32,244 nucleotides of DNA from Rickettsiales bacterium (lineage in GTDB: Bacteria > Pseudomonadota > Alphaproteobacteria > Rickettsiales > UBA1997), in the NCBI GenBank assembly GCA_017999675.1, contig JAGNLL010000014.1, positions 1 through 32,244 of the forward strand, in the 5' to 3' direction. The notes beneath the pieces are model-generated. The model worked only from the letters and a program-made list of their open reading frames with translations. It was not told the DNA's origin and searched no databases. Positions 8,104 to 17,725 of this stretch are shown one piece after another (position 1 is the first letter of the stretch; the number at the start of each line of letters is the position of its first letter). The position numbers were made by a program, and so were the translations under genes.

Positions 8104-9423
8104 ATGAAAATTTTCCTAATCGAAAACAAACTAAGCAAAAATCTAACAACCTCACAAAAATCAAGCTTCTACAAGTTTTTAACTAAAGCTCAAAGCTCTG
8201 ACCTAGACGTCTCTAAAACCGTTGGCGAAATAATTGAAACCGTCAAAAAAAGCGGCGACAAAGCTTTAATTACCTACTCCAACAAATTCGATAAGGCCGC
8301 TTTTAAAAAAGCTGACGATTTTTTGGCCACTGAAAAAGAAATTAATGCAGCTGAAAAACTAGTCTCAAAGGAAGTAAAAGACGCCCTAAAACTGGCCTTC
8401 AATCGTATTAAAAATTACCACCAAAAACAGCTACCCAAAGATTTTCGCTTCAAAGATTCTGCCGGCGTTGAACTTGGCAACTTGTGGCGCGCCATTGATT
8501 CTGTTGGGGTTTACGTGCCTGGTGGCACCGCTTCTTACCCAAGTTCAGTTTTAATGTCTGCCGTGCCGGCACTAGTTGCGGGAGTTTCTGAAATCAGCAT
8601 TTGTGCCCCAACTTCTGGCGGAAAAATTAACCCCGCAGTTTTATTTGCCGCCAAACTTTGCGGTGTAAAAAAAATCTACAAAATTGGTGGAGCTCAGGCA
8701 ATTGCTGCTTTGGCACATGGTACTAAAACAGTGACCAAAGTTGATAAAATTGTTGGCCCCGGAAATTCATTTGTTGCAACAGCAAAAAAAATGCTCTTTG
8801 GCGAAGTTGGAATCGACATGATTGCAGGCCCAACTGACGTGACAATTATCGCCGATAAAAATGCCAATCCAGACTGGATTGCCGCTGACGCGCTTTCGCA
8901 ACTTGAACATGGCAGCGACTCTAAAGCCTTTATTATCACAGATTCTCAAGAGTTTGCGCTGAAAATTTCTGCCGCAATTTCTTACTTAAAAAATGATTTA
9001 CCGCGCGCAGAAATCATTGAAAAATCTTTAGAAAATTCGGCAATTTTTGTGATTAAAAATCTTGATGACGCGGTGCATATTGCCAATTTTATCGCGCCAG
9101 AACATTTGGAAATTGCGACTAAAAATCCTGAAAAATTCTTACCAAAAATTCAAAATGCCGGCGCGATTTTTTTGGGAAATTACACGCCCGAAAGCATTGG
9201 TGACTATATGGCAGGCCCTAGTCACACACTGCCTACATCGGCATCAGCAAAATTTTCTAGCGGGCTTTCGGTTTTTGATTTTTTAAAAAGAATTTCGCTG
9301 ATTTCTTGTGACGAAAAATCCTTTAAAAAATTAGCAACAGCAACGGCAATTCTTGCAGAGTGCGAAGGATTGCAAGCCCATGCTTTGAGCGCAAACATTC
9401 GAAATAAAACCCAAAAAAAATGA
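8104..9423 (+). CDS. hisD: Histidinol dehydrogenase
   Basis: Zinc enzyme that oxidises L-histidinol to L-histidine, the last two steps of histidine synthesis. The 439 residues match the family. VGVYVPGGTASYPSSVLMS is in the first half, GPGNSFVATAKKMLFG and GIDMIAGPTDVTI form the nucleotide site, and the zinc ligands are Gln266 and His269 (SQLEHGSDS), Asp367 (IGDYMAGPSH) and His426 (LQAHALS). These keep a constant offset of seven from the E. coli numbers. No other his genes lie in the window. The start follows catcaaaaaATG. Its stop overlaps the bamD start (ATGA). Confidence 0.96.
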   Translation: MKIFLIENKLSKNLTTSQKSSFYKFLTKAQSSDLDVSKTVGEIIETVKKSGDKALITYSNKFDKAAFKKADDFLATEKEINAAEKLVSKEVKDALKLAFNRIKNYHQKQLPKDFRFKDSAGVELGNLWRAIDSVGVYVPGGTASYPSSVLMSAVPALVAGVSEISICAPTSGGKINPAVLFAAKLCGVKKIYKIGGAQAIAALAHGTKTVTKVDKIVGPGNSFVATAKKMLFGEVGIDMIAGPTDVTIIADKNANPDWIAADALSQLEHGSDSKAFIITDSQEFALKISAAISYLKNDLPRAEIIEKSLENSAIFVIKNLDDAVHIANFIAPEHLEIATKNPEKFLPKIQNAGAIFLGNYTPESIGDYMAGPSHTLPTSASAKFSSGLSVFDFLKRISLISCDEKSFKKLATATAILAECEGLQAHALSANIRNKTQKK

Positions 9424-10154
9424 AAATAATTCAAAAACTTTTCTTACTTCTAGCCCTCACCACCCTCGCCTTTTCTTGCTCTAAAAAAGACGACAAAACC
9501 GGTGCCGAAATTTCTTACACCAAGGCCGCCAAGCTTTTAAAAGACAAAAGCTACTCTGAAGCGGCAGACGCTTTTGAAAAAATCGACAGCGATTTTCCTT
9601 TTTCAAAATGGGCCGTCAAAGGCCAAACTATGGCAATTTACGCGCGCTACAAAGACGAAGATTACACAAAATTGCTGTCAATTTCTGACGATTTTTTGCG
9701 CTTAAATCCATCTAGCGAATATGTGCCTTACGTACTCTACATGAAGGGCCTGTCTTACTACAACCAAATTCCCTCAATTGAACGCGCGCAAGATAACACA
9801 CAGCAAGCCTCGTTTATTTTTCGCGAATTAATCGCGCGTTTTCCTGCCGACGACCACACTGACGACGCCCGCGAAAAACTATCTTTCATCGACGAGCATT
9901 TGGCAGGCGCAAAAATGTCGGTTGGTCGCTACCAAATAAAAAATAAAAATTACATCGGCGCCATCGAAAATTTTCGCGACGTAATTTTGCGCTACCGCCA
10001 GACAAATCAGGTGCCTGAAGCCTATTTTCGCATTACCGAAATTTACTACAAACTTGGTTTGAAGGACGAAGGGCAAAAAGCTTTCAAAAAATTAAACGGC
10101 AATTTTCCTGAAAATTATTGGACTGGGCGCGCCACAAAAATAGTTTCTCAATGA
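9420..10154 (+). CDS. bamD: Outer-membrane assembly lipoprotein BamD
   Basis: Essential lipoprotein of the BAM complex that inserts beta-barrel proteins in the outer membrane. The 244 residues begin with a lipoprotein signal (MKIIQKLFLLLALTTLAFSC) whose lipobox LAFSC gives Cys20 as the acylation site. The remainder is made of TPR-like helices: SYSEAADAFEKIDSDFPFS, YVLYMKGLSYYNQI, QASFIFRELIARFP, then QIKNKNYIGAIENFRDVILRY and EAYFRITEIYYKLGL. Order and length fit BamD and not the shorter CpoB-type TPR proteins. It overlaps hisD by four bases and bioA by four bases, so it is translated in a coupled operon. Confidence 0.93.
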   Translation: MKIIQKLFLLLALTTLAFSCSKKDDKTGAEISYTKAAKLLKDKSYSEAADAFEKIDSDFPFSKWAVKGQTMAIYARYKDEDYTKLLSISDDFLRLNPSSEYVPYVLYMKGLSYYNQIPSIERAQDNTQQASFIFRELIARFPADDHTDDAREKLSFIDEHLAGAKMSVGRYQIKNKNYIGAIENFRDVILRYRQTNQVPEAYFRITEIYYKLGLKDEGQKAFKKLNGNFPENYWTGRATKIVSQ

Positions 10155-11389
10155 TTAGCCGCGGAGCAAACCACATCTGGCTTCCCTACAGCCAAATGCA
10201 AAATCACCTACCCCAACTTGGGGTTGCAAAAGCTAGGGGTTCAAAAATTTTTCTAAAAGACGGCCGCGTTTTAATTGACGGCATTGCCTCGTGGTGGAGC
10301 ATGGCTCATGGCTACAGCCACCCTCACATTGTAAAAGAAATTGTGCGTCAGGCAAAAATTTTGCCCCACATTATGCTGGCCGGATTTGCCAATGACGAAA
10401 CTTACAAACTGGCTTACCGCCTGTGCCAATTCACTAAAATGGATCGGGTGTTTTTTTCAGATTCTGGGTCAACTGCCATTGAAGTTGCGATGAAAATTTG
10501 TTGGCAATTTCACATTAATTCTGGCGCAGCTGCAAAAACAAAATTCATTTCATTTAAAAATTCTTACCACGGCGACACTACGGGTGCGATGTCTTTGGCC
10601 GATTTAAATTCTGGCATGCATCAAAAATTTGAGAAAATTTTGCTGCAAAATTTTTCGCTAGACTTGCCGCAAAATCAAAATGACCTCAACGTTTTGGAAG
10701 ATTTCGTTAAAAAAAATAAAAATATTTTAGCCGGAATTTTTGTTGAGCCTCTAATTCAGTGCGCTGGCGGCATGCGTTTTGGCGATGCTGAAATTTTGCG
10801 CCAAATTTTTGTAATCGCCAAAAAGCACGATTTACTTTTTGTGGCCGATGAATGCGCTGTCGGGTTTTATCGCACTGGCAAAAAATTTGCGATTAATCAC
10901 GCTGAAATTTCTCCCGATATTTTAGTGGTGGGAAAGGCTCTAACTGGGGGCGCCGTCACGTTAGCCGCAACTTTAGTTTCTGAAGAAATTTTTAAAAAAT
11001 TTTTAGGAAGCTCGCTTGATTTAGCCCTAATGCACGGCCCAACTTTTATGGGTAACCCTTTGGCGGCAAGCGCTGCTAATGCTTCGCTCGATTTATTTGA
11101 AAAAGAAAATTACGCCAAAAAAGTTGGCGCTGATGAAAAATTCTTAAAAAAAGAATTAGAAAAATGTCGCAATCTTAAAAATGTAAAGGACGTGCGTGTG
11201 CTTGGTGATGTTGGGGTGGTAGAAATTGAAGGTGATTTTGAAAAGATGCTAAATTTGAGGAAAAAATTTGTCGAAGCGGGAGTTTTTTTGCGACCTTTCG
11301 CAAATTGTATCTACACCATGCCGGCGCTAAATATTAAAAAAAATGAGTTGAAGAAAATTACTGATTCGGTTTTTGAGGTGCTTAGTTAG
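10151..11389 (+). CDS. bioA: Adenosylmethionine-8-amino-7-oxononanoate aminotransferase
   Basis: PLP enzyme of biotin synthesis that makes 7,8-diaminopelargonate with SAM as amino donor. From ATG 10151, which overlaps the bamD stop as ATGA, it has 412 residues; a frame from 10118 would add 11 residues inside bamD. BioA hallmarks are HIWLPYSQM near the start, ASWWSMAHGYSHP, SDSGSTAIEVAMK, NSYHGDTTGAMS, the PLP lysine Lys262 in VGKALTGG, and MHGPTFMGNPLAASAANASL. The loop ADECAVGFYRTG differs from the usual ADEIATGFGRTG, but the Asp that contacts the pyridine nitrogen is kept. No other bio genes are nearby. It is convergent with the histidine kinase, 15 bases away. Confidence 0.93.
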   Translation: MISRGANHIWLPYSQMQNHLPQLGVAKARGSKIFLKDGRVLIDGIASWWSMAHGYSHPHIVKEIVRQAKILPHIMLAGFANDETYKLAYRLCQFTKMDRVFFSDSGSTAIEVAMKICWQFHINSGAAAKTKFISFKNSYHGDTTGAMSLADLNSGMHQKFEKILLQNFSLDLPQNQNDLNVLEDFVKKNKNILAGIFVEPLIQCAGGMRFGDAEILRQIFVIAKKHDLLFVADECAVGFYRTGKKFAINHAEISPDILVVGKALTGGAVTLAATLVSEEIFKKFLGSSLDLALMHGPTFMGNPLAASAANASLDLFEKENYAKKVGADEKFLKKELEKCRNLKNVKDVRVLGDVGVVEIEGDFEKMLNLRKKFVEAGVFLRPFANCIYTMPALNIKKNELKKITDSVFEVLS

Positions 11390-11404
11390 CTCACAATTAC
11401 GAAC

Positions 11405-13366
11405 CTAAAACACAATCCTAACCTTAGTTCCCGCACCCTTCTTAGAATCAATCTCAAACAGCCCGCCTTGCACCTCAACCAGATATTTTACAATTGGCAA
11501 ACCTAAGCCAGTTGAGTCAATTTTTTTGGTTAAATCATGTTTGATTGTGCCATATTTTTGCGCGGCAATTTTCATTTCTTCTTCGTCCATGCCGTAGCCA
11601 TTATCTTCAATTTCAAGACAGATGCGGCTTTGTTTCTTGTCTTTTTTTAGCTGCAATTGCGACAGCAAATAATCTTTTTTTAGATCGTTGATTTCGTCAT
11701 TGGCTTTTATTTTGGCCTCAATTGCGTCGTTAATTTTTGAAGTTTCTTCAAAGGCCAAATAATCAAGATTAACCTTAATATTGCTGTTATACGGGCTGTA
11801 TTTGATTGAGTTGCTGATAATATTAACCACCACCTGCTTAACCCTTCTTGGATCAATATTGTTTGCGACAAATTTGCCATTTGAGTGTTTGTCAAAATTT
11901 GTGAGGATGTTTTTCTTTTCGTGCATTGCTCTGGTTTTCATCAGCTTAATTGAGCGCAGCGTAATGTCTTGCAAGTCAACTGACTCAACCTCGTCAATTC
12001 TAAACTCGCCAGTTTGGGCTTGGTTTACGTCTAAAATGTCGTTTACAAAAGTTAGCGACTCTTCGCCAAGCCTAATGATATCAATGATCCAAGCGATGTT
12101 TTCGTCTTCTTTTTCGTGAATATCGAGAATATCTTGCGAAGGGTTGCGGTTGGTTAAATTAAGCTTGAGCAGCTCTCCCAAGCCAACCACGCCCGCAAGC
12201 ATATTTTTTAACTCATGCGCCGTTGAAGCGAGAAATTCGGTTTTATTGTGATTTTCCGTTTCGGCAGTTTCTTTGCCGCTTTTAAGACTTTGTTTTACCG
12301 CTTCTTCTTTGATTAAAAAGCTCTTCACTTTGTTGATTGAAGAGGCCAGCAAATTGACTTCAGCAATGTCTGAAGTTGGCACCAAACTGTTGAGGTTTCC
12401 TTGCGAAATTTCATTGGCGCTATTGGCAAGATCAACAACTGGTTTCAGCAATTTTGCTCGGAAGAAATAGAGTAAAATTAAGAAAAAAATTGTGAGATAA
12501 AAAGTGTTTAAAGCCTTCGGAACAAAGCTTTGCCAAAGCTCTTTCCAAAAGAGTTCGCGATTGACACCAACTAATATTTTAAACTGATATTGGTCGTTTT
12601 TTAGGTAGAAAAAATTGTCTTCTTTAAAATTAAAAAACCCCTGATTCGGATTTAGTTTTTGAAAATCTTGCGCCAAAGAATCGCTAAATTTTTTGTCAAA
12701 ATTATTTGATGCAAAAACAATTGAGCCATCACGGCTAATCACTGCAATTGTTTCGTACGACTTAGAGGCAAGTGATTCTAATTTTTTTTGTAGCTTTTCC
12801 ACATTGATACCTAAGGAAATAATCCCCACCAAATCACCATTTTTTTTAGCCACCCCAAAGCCAAATGGGATAATTGTTTCTCCACTGATTATGCCAGCGT
12901 CAACCTTTGAAGACAGCAATTTCCAAGGAGTTTCTTTTGAATCTTTGATCCAAGATCTTTTCTCTTGAGTCACTTTAATTGGTGCTTTTAAAGCACCTTT
13001 TAAACTGCTGGCGATCACCTCATCTCGCAAATTGATGAAGTCAAAAAGTGTCCAAGTGAAAATATCTTGCGACTTTTGATCAATTTTCGGTTGACTGTTG
13101 AGCAAAATTCTGGCGACTGTATACTTGCTTGAATCACCACCTTCAACAATTTGATTTCCGATAAAATTCGAAATATTTTCTACATAAACTAAAGACTCAC
13201 CCAGCTGTTGATTAACTTTATTTGCAGTAGTTTTTATCGTCTCTTTTGAGCTTAAATAAAAAGTGCGGTAGGAAAAAAATAGAGCCAAGAAAGAAATCAA
13301 AATCGCACCAAACACCACAACGTTGGTGAATAGCTTATAGTCTTTTTTAAGGCTTTGTAATTTCAT
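11405..13366 (-). CDS. Membrane sensor histidine kinase
   Basis: Two-component sensor of 653 residues. A transmembrane helix (about 13-36) is followed by a roughly 250-residue periplasmic sensor that looks like a Cache/PAS-like fold (ending SRDGSIVFAS ... FKILVGVNRE), a second helix (about 287-303), a HAMP linker (about 304-355), a HisKA domain with phospho-accepting His384 (AHELKNML), and a HATPase with N-box VVVNIISNSIKYSP, G1 LEIEDNGYGMDEEEM and G2 STGLGLPIVKYLV. An unusually long charged insertion lies between the N and G1 boxes. There is no response regulator next to it; the nearest is 12 kb away at 25272. Its start is 16 bases from that of the divergent methyltransferase-like gene. The ligand is unknown. 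Confidence 0.9.
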   Translation of the reverse strand: MKLQSLKKDYKLFTNVVVFGAILISFLALFFSYRTFYLSSKETIKTTANKVNQQLGESLVYVENISNFIGNQIVEGGDSSKYTVARILLNSQPKIDQKSQDIFTWTLFDFINLRDEVIASSLKGALKAPIKVTQEKRSWIKDSKETPWKLLSSKVDAGIISGETIIPFGFGVAKKNGDLVGIISLGINVEKLQKKLESLASKSYETIAVISRDGSIVFASNNFDKKFSDSLAQDFQKLNPNQGFFNFKEDNFFYLKNDQYQFKILVGVNRELFWKELWQSFVPKALNTFYLTIFFLILLYFFRAKLLKPVVDLANSANEISQGNLNSLVPTSDIAEVNLLASSINKVKSFLIKEEAVKQSLKSGKETAETENHNKTEFLASTAHELKNMLAGVVGLGELLKLNLTNRNPSQDILDIHEKEDENIAWIIDIIRLGEESLTFVNDILDVNQAQTGEFRIDEVESVDLQDITLRSIKLMKTRAMHEKKNILTNFDKHSNGKFVANNIDPRRVKQVVVNIISNSIKYSPYNSNIKVNLDYLAFEETSKINDAIEAKIKANDEINDLKKDYLLSQLQLKKDKKQSRICLEIEDNGYGMDEEEMKIAAQKYGTIKHDLTKKIDSTGLGLPIVKYLVEVQGGLFEIDSKKGAGTKVRIVF

Positions 13367-13382
13367 TTTTGACTATTTCCAA

Positions 13383-14765
13383 ATGGGTAAAAAAAGTAGG
13401 ATTAAACTTCCAATTGTTCGAGACGATATATCTGTTCATGGATACAAATCTTCATCGTCTGATCCATCTTCAAGCGATGATGAAAAGCCTCTGCTAGCAA
13501 AGAGAACTGAAGCCAATACTAACAGTCAAGATTCATCTTTGATAAGCGATAGATTTAGAAAATTTCTTAGTAATAAGAATTCGGCCGAACGCTACAATGA
13601 AAGATATCGGAGACGCCTCGATTCTTCAGACGACTCTCATTTGCCAGATTCGACATACCGAGGAAAATTCAATTTAGAAAGACCGGTAGCACCTGGCGAA
13701 GAAAGAATTTTTCAAGAAGCTGCAAAAAAATCAAACCTACAAGGTTCTCACGACATTGTTTCTGGATTTAGAGTAGTCACCGCTTGCGACATAGGATGTG
13801 GCGATGGCAGAAGTATTTGGCTTTGGAAGAAACTAGCCAAAGAAATGGCCCTAGCCGGAAACAAGAATGAGGCTGCAATTACTTTAAGAGTGATATCTTA
13901 CGATATTTCAGAGGAAGGAATTAAATCTTACATTCAAGAACTCACTAAGCCCTCAAAAGCCGGAGATCCTAAATTTTTAGAAGTTACAAAAAAGGTTCTA
14001 AAAGAAGCATATGACGAAGATCAATCACCATTTCCACAAGTTGAATCACACGGGGTGTTCAAATATCAAAATTTAGAAATTCAGCTGCTCTGCGGAGATC
14101 CAGAAATAACCCCAGAAAATTTTGGTAAAGCAATCAATCACTACAAAGCCAGCCCAGTAAGAATGTCTTTGATTCTTTACGGCAGCTTGTCTCACATTTC
14201 ATCGGAAGAAGAGCGTAATAATTTTCTTGCAGAAACTCTTGATTTTACCAAAGGCTGCCTTGCTCAGACAGTGCCCGGCCCGCTTTATTTTCGCGAAGAA
14301 TTAGCGGCAGCAAATATTGGACTATATAACGGCTTAGGCATGCATAAAAAAGATGTTTTTTACGTTCCAAGTGAAACTCCAGAATCAACCCCTTTATTTT
14401 TTGCCATCTACGACTGTGATCGTCTGCAAAAGCAGATGAGTGAAATTTCTGAAGAGCATCAAATTCAAATTTCTACACTTGCAAATCCGTCAACTATTTC
14501 AACCAGACCAGAATTATTTGGAACCATTGATGACCTAGCTTCAAGAGCATTGTCTTATTTTCCATCAATGGCTTCCTCAGCTGTTGGATATTGGGGAGTG
14601 GTGTCTCAAGGAAAAAGAAATTCAGAGCAAGACACACAAGAACCAGAAGAATCTAGACAAAGTATCTGCGACCGACTGCTTCAGATACCTGCAGCAACTA
14701 TTGCAGGAATAAGGACTTTCTCACGACTTTCTAACGATAAAAAAGGGGAAAAATCTAAAAATTAA
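13383..14765 (+). CDS. Predicted class I SAM-dependent methyltransferase-like protein
   Basis: I do not recognise the family of this 460-residue protein. The first 110 residues are polar, Ser/Asp/Arg-rich and low in complexity (SSSSDPSSSDDEKP). From about 131 there is a Rossmann methyltransferase pattern: motif I ACDIGCGDGRS (Asp136 to Ser144), an acidic residue ending strand 2 in VISYDISEEG (Asp174), and a later strand MSLILYGSLSHISSEEER like motif IV. The C-terminal 100 residues are Ser-rich and basic at the end. There is no signal peptide or membrane segment. The substrate is unknown. It is divergent from the kinase with only a 16-base spacer, and its TAA overlaps the TAA of the convergent ligase gene within ttaa. 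An effector role is only a speculation from composition. Confidence 0.7.
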   Translation: MGKKSRIKLPIVRDDISVHGYKSSSSDPSSSDDEKPLLAKRTEANTNSQDSSLISDRFRKFLSNKNSAERYNERYRRRLDSSDDSHLPDSTYRGKFNLERPVAPGEERIFQEAAKKSNLQGSHDIVSGFRVVTACDIGCGDGRSIWLWKKLAKEMALAGNKNEAAITLRVISYDISEEGIKSYIQELTKPSKAGDPKFLEVTKKVLKEAYDEDQSPFPQVESHGVFKYQNLEIQLLCGDPEITPENFGKAINHYKASPVRMSLILYGSLSHISSEEERNNFLAETLDFTKGCLAQTVPGPLYFREELAAANIGLYNGLGMHKKDVFYVPSETPESTPLFFAIYDCDRLQKQMSEISEEHQIQISTLANPSTISTRPELFGTIDDLASRALSYFPSMASSAVGYWGVVSQGKRNSEQDTQEPEESRQSICDRLLQIPAATIAGIRTFSRLSNDKKGEKSKN

Positions 14766-16510
14766 ACTTCCTTGTAAAACACCTCAACCACCTCCGCAAA
14801 CTTTGCCTCCAAAACATTTCTCTTCAATTTCATTGAAGGCGTAATGTCACCAGACTCGATTGATATTGGTTGGCGCGCGATGTGAAATTTTTGCACCTGC
14901 TCCCAGTGGTTTAGGTCTTGGTTTATTTCTGCAATTTCTTTCTGCACAAAATTTTGCAATTTTTCTGACTGCAAAAACTCTTCATCACTTCCCACAAACT
15001 CAAATTGCTCTTTGGTTTTTTTGAGCATTTCAAATTCGGGAAACAAAATTGCCGCGGTAAATTTTTTGCCTTCAGCAATCACAATTGCGCCAATTAAAAA
15101 TGGCAAATTCTGCATTAATTTTTGCTCAATTGGCACTGGGCTTACATATTTGCCGTTGGCGTTTTTGAAGAGTTCTTTTTTACGACCAACAATTTTAACA
15201 AAACCTTCTTCGTCAATTTTGGCCAAATCGCCAGTTTTTAACCAACCATTTTCAATAATTTCGGCAGTTTTTTCTGGCTGGTTGTGATAGCCGCGCATCA
15301 AGTTGGGGCCACGCACCAAAAGCTCGCCATCTTGAGCAATTTTTAATTCTACCTGCGGAAAAGCTTTGCCAACCGTGCCAATTTTATTGCCCTTGTAGCA
15401 GTTTGCCGCAATTACGGGTGATGTTTCGGTCATGCCGTAGCCGCAGAATAAGTCGATTCCGATATTTTTATAAAAGCACTCCAAAACCTCTGATAGCGCT
15501 GATCCGCCACAAATTATCATTCTGATATTACCACCCATTGCAACGCGAAATTTTTTGTAAACCAAGGCGTCGAAAATTTTGTCGAAAATATTTTTTGGCG
15601 AGTTGGGGTTTTTTTCTAACGCGCGTTTTAAAGCTTTTGTTCCAAGAAATTTCTTAAAACCAGAAGCCGCTTCAGTGCCACTTTCAATTTTTGCGAATAC
15701 TTTTTCTAACACGCGTGGAACAGTGGTAAGTAAGGTTGGACGAGTTTCTTTTAAGGCGCCTCCAACATTTTTTACGTCGTCAGTAAAATAAACCGAAATG
15801 CCGCGCGAAATGTAAAACATCATCACCATGCGCTCAAAAATATGGGCTAGCGGCAAAAACGACAAAGCCACATCTTTTGCAGTAAGCGTAAAAAATTCGG
15901 CAGTTGCCTGAACTTGCGAAACTAAATTTAGATGCGTTAGCTCAACGCCCTTTGGCCTTCCGGTGCTTCCTGAAGTGTAAATTATTGTGGCAATATCTTG
16001 TGGCTGAGCAATTTTTAGCAGCTCTTCGAAGTTATATTTTTTTGCATCGGCGGCTTTTTTACCCAATTGAATTAGGCTTTCGAAGGTGAAGTGATCAGAT
16101 CCCGAAGCCTCAAAACCATAAGTAATAATCTTCAAACCAAGATTTTTCACACTCTCAAAAAACTCCAAACTGTCGCAAAAAACAAACTTCACATTGGCGT
16201 CAGCAATTTCAAAAAGCAGATTTTCTTTTGAGATATTGTGAAAAATCGGCACCGTCACCGCGCCCGCTAAAATAGCGCCGAAATCGGCCATTAACCAAAT
16301 TGGATTTTGGTAAGAACAAATCGCCAAATTGTCATTTTTGCCCAAACCAATTTCGCGCAAACCGCAGGCAAAATGAAAAATATTTTCGCGAAATTCTTGA
16401 TTCGAAAAAGAGCGCAACTGGCCTTTTTCCCTAAAATTAAAAGCTTGCGGATTGGTGAAGTTAAAGTCTTGAAAGGCAACTATTTCAGAAAGCGTTGAGA
16501 AAGTTTTCAT
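14762..16510 (-). CDS. Long-chain acyl-CoA ligase (AMP-forming)
   Basis: Activates fatty acids to acyl-AMP and then acyl-CoA. The 582 residues contain the adenylate-forming motifs: the P-loop YTSGSTGRPKGVELTH (about 178-193), LSFLPLAHIFERMV, GYGMTETSPVIAAN, the hinge WLKTGDLAKIDEEGFVKIVGR and KELFKNANGKYVSPVPIE, as in COG1022-type long-chain ligases. The C-terminal lysine region KLKRN is present. This type is known from bacteria and plastids; the exact acyl specificity cannot be read from sequence. The ATG lies directly against the stop of the upstream M48 gene (zero spacing), so both are probably one operon. Its stop overlaps the convergent methyltransferase-like gene. Confidence 0.9.
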   Translation of the reverse strand: MKTFSTLSEIVAFQDFNFTNPQAFNFREKGQLRSFSNQEFRENIFHFACGLREIGLGKNDNLAICSYQNPIWLMADFGAILAGAVTVPIFHNISKENLLFEIADANVKFVFCDSLEFFESVKNLGLKIITYGFEASGSDHFTFESLIQLGKKAADAKKYNFEELLKIAQPQDIATIIYTSGSTGRPKGVELTHLNLVSQVQATAEFFTLTAKDVALSFLPLAHIFERMVMMFYISRGISVYFTDDVKNVGGALKETRPTLLTTVPRVLEKVFAKIESGTEAASGFKKFLGTKALKRALEKNPNSPKNIFDKIFDALVYKKFRVAMGGNIRMIICGGSALSEVLECFYKNIGIDLFCGYGMTETSPVIAANCYKGNKIGTVGKAFPQVELKIAQDGELLVRGPNLMRGYHNQPEKTAEIIENGWLKTGDLAKIDEEGFVKIVGRKKELFKNANGKYVSPVPIEQKLMQNLPFLIGAIVIAEGKKFTAAILFPEFEMLKKTKEQFEFVGSDEEFLQSEKLQNFVQKEIAEINQDLNHWEQVQKFHIARQPISIESGDITPSMKLKRNVLEAKFAEVVEVFYKEV

Positions 16511-17629
16511 CTAAAAAAATCGTGAAATTAATTGCCAAAGAGTAGTAATTTTACGATTTAAAATTTCGTGATCCTGCAAATACAAACGCACAAAATAATC
16601 AACGCGCGCCTGCTTTGCGAAGTAAAGACAGATCACCACCAAAAACATCAAAGAAAAATAATTTGAGAGAGAATCAAGAAATTGCGGCTTCACGATTGCG
16701 TCAGAAATTTTGATATTTTCGACGCGTTCCATTCGCGATTTTGTTTTTGGGTGAGTAGAAAAAATTGTAAAATATCCGCTTTCTCCAAGCATTGACAAAG
16801 CTAGCGCCATGTTTTTTCCGCCAAATGCTTTTGCCGATTGACGGTCGCAACGAAACTCAACTGAGCGCGACAAAGTGCGGCGCAAAAATTCGTAAACATT
16901 GTAAACCACAAAGCGGTTAAAAAAGGTGACGGCAAAATTTATCACCGAGTAAGTGTCGCGCATCATTTGCGCCGAAGCTCTGCCACCAAATGGCAACATA
17001 CTAACGGCGCGAATTGCCAAGCTAAAAATTAGAAACAACAAACTTGAAACCGAGTTGGTAATTTTTTGATTGGTGATGATTAAGAAAGTTGGAAGAAAAT
17101 CTTTATTCACCAAATGCGACATTTCGTGCCCAATAATGCTGCGCAGCGCGTATAAAAACTTTTTTGGATCGTGGCATTCGTTAAGATAGTGATTGATGAG
17201 ACCACTAGTTAAAACAATGGCTCTGCTGCCCAAACTGCTCACTGCGTAAGCGTTGATCTCGTCAGAATTTTTGATGTAAAGCTTAACATTATTTTCGCCA
17301 AACTTGGCTTTTACTTGCTTGAAGAGGTCGGTGAGAAAATCGTAATCTTTAATTTTTTCGTAGCGCGTACAACCCTTGAGTGAAGTTCGAACTGAAAATC
17401 CGAATAAAAAATCGAACACCAAATAAACCAAAGTCAAAAAACTGACAATAAAACAAAGCAGCAAAAACGAAAATTTTATCTTCTGAAAAATTTCGTTTTC
17501 GATAACTAAAAAGTTATTCTCAATGTGAACGAAAGGAACGATTGCAGCTAGAAAGGGAGAGGATAGAGCCACTATGTTGATGACCGTGACAATATAAACT
17601 AGAACAAGACTTAGTGGCTTAGAAAACAT
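16511..17629 (-). CDS. M48 family membrane zinc metalloprotease (HtpX-like)
   Basis: Predicted inner-membrane protease of the M48 family. From ATG 17629 it has 372 residues; the frame is open to a TTG at 17701, but the ATG follows the A-rich context usual here and starts directly before the hydrophobic segment. Two N-terminal membrane helices (LSLVLVYIVTVINIVAL; FSFLLLCFIVSFLTLVYLVF) precede the protease domain with zinc motif HEMSH at 168-172 and the third ligand Glu in SRSVEFRCDRQSAKAF. A further hydrophobic segment follows HEMSH, and one lies near the end (YFSLMFLVVICLYF). In the HtpX/Ste24 group such proteins clear damaged membrane proteins. It is the first gene of the two-gene unit with the acyl-CoA ligase. 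Confidence 0.85.
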   Translation of the reverse strand: MFSKPLSLVLVYIVTVINIVALSSPFLAAIVPFVHIENNFLVIENEIFQKIKFSFLLLCFIVSFLTLVYLVFDFLFGFSVRTSLKGCTRYEKIKDYDFLTDLFKQVKAKFGENNVKLYIKNSDEINAYAVSSLGSRAIVLTSGLINHYLNECHDPKKFLYALRSIIGHEMSHLVNKDFLPTFLIITNQKITNSVSSLLFLIFSLAIRAVSMLPFGGRASAQMMRDTYSVINFAVTFFNRFVVYNVYEFLRRTLSRSVEFRCDRQSAKAFGGKNMALALSMLGESGYFTIFSTHPKTKSRMERVENIKISDAIVKPQFLDSLSNYFSLMFLVVICLYFAKQARVDYFVRLYLQDHEILNRKITTLWQLISRFF

Positions 17630-17725
17630 TTTTTTTGACTGAGGAATTATTGTTTGAGTTTTGATTTGCGCGGAGTTAGTTAGGGGTCGAAAAACTTTCA
17701 ACTCAATTCAACCAATCCGTCTCAA

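Noticed and set aside
17630-17701. TTG start adding 24 residues to the M48 protease
   Set aside because: The ATG at 17629 has the usual A-rich context and directly precedes the first membrane helix; the longer form cannot be excluded.
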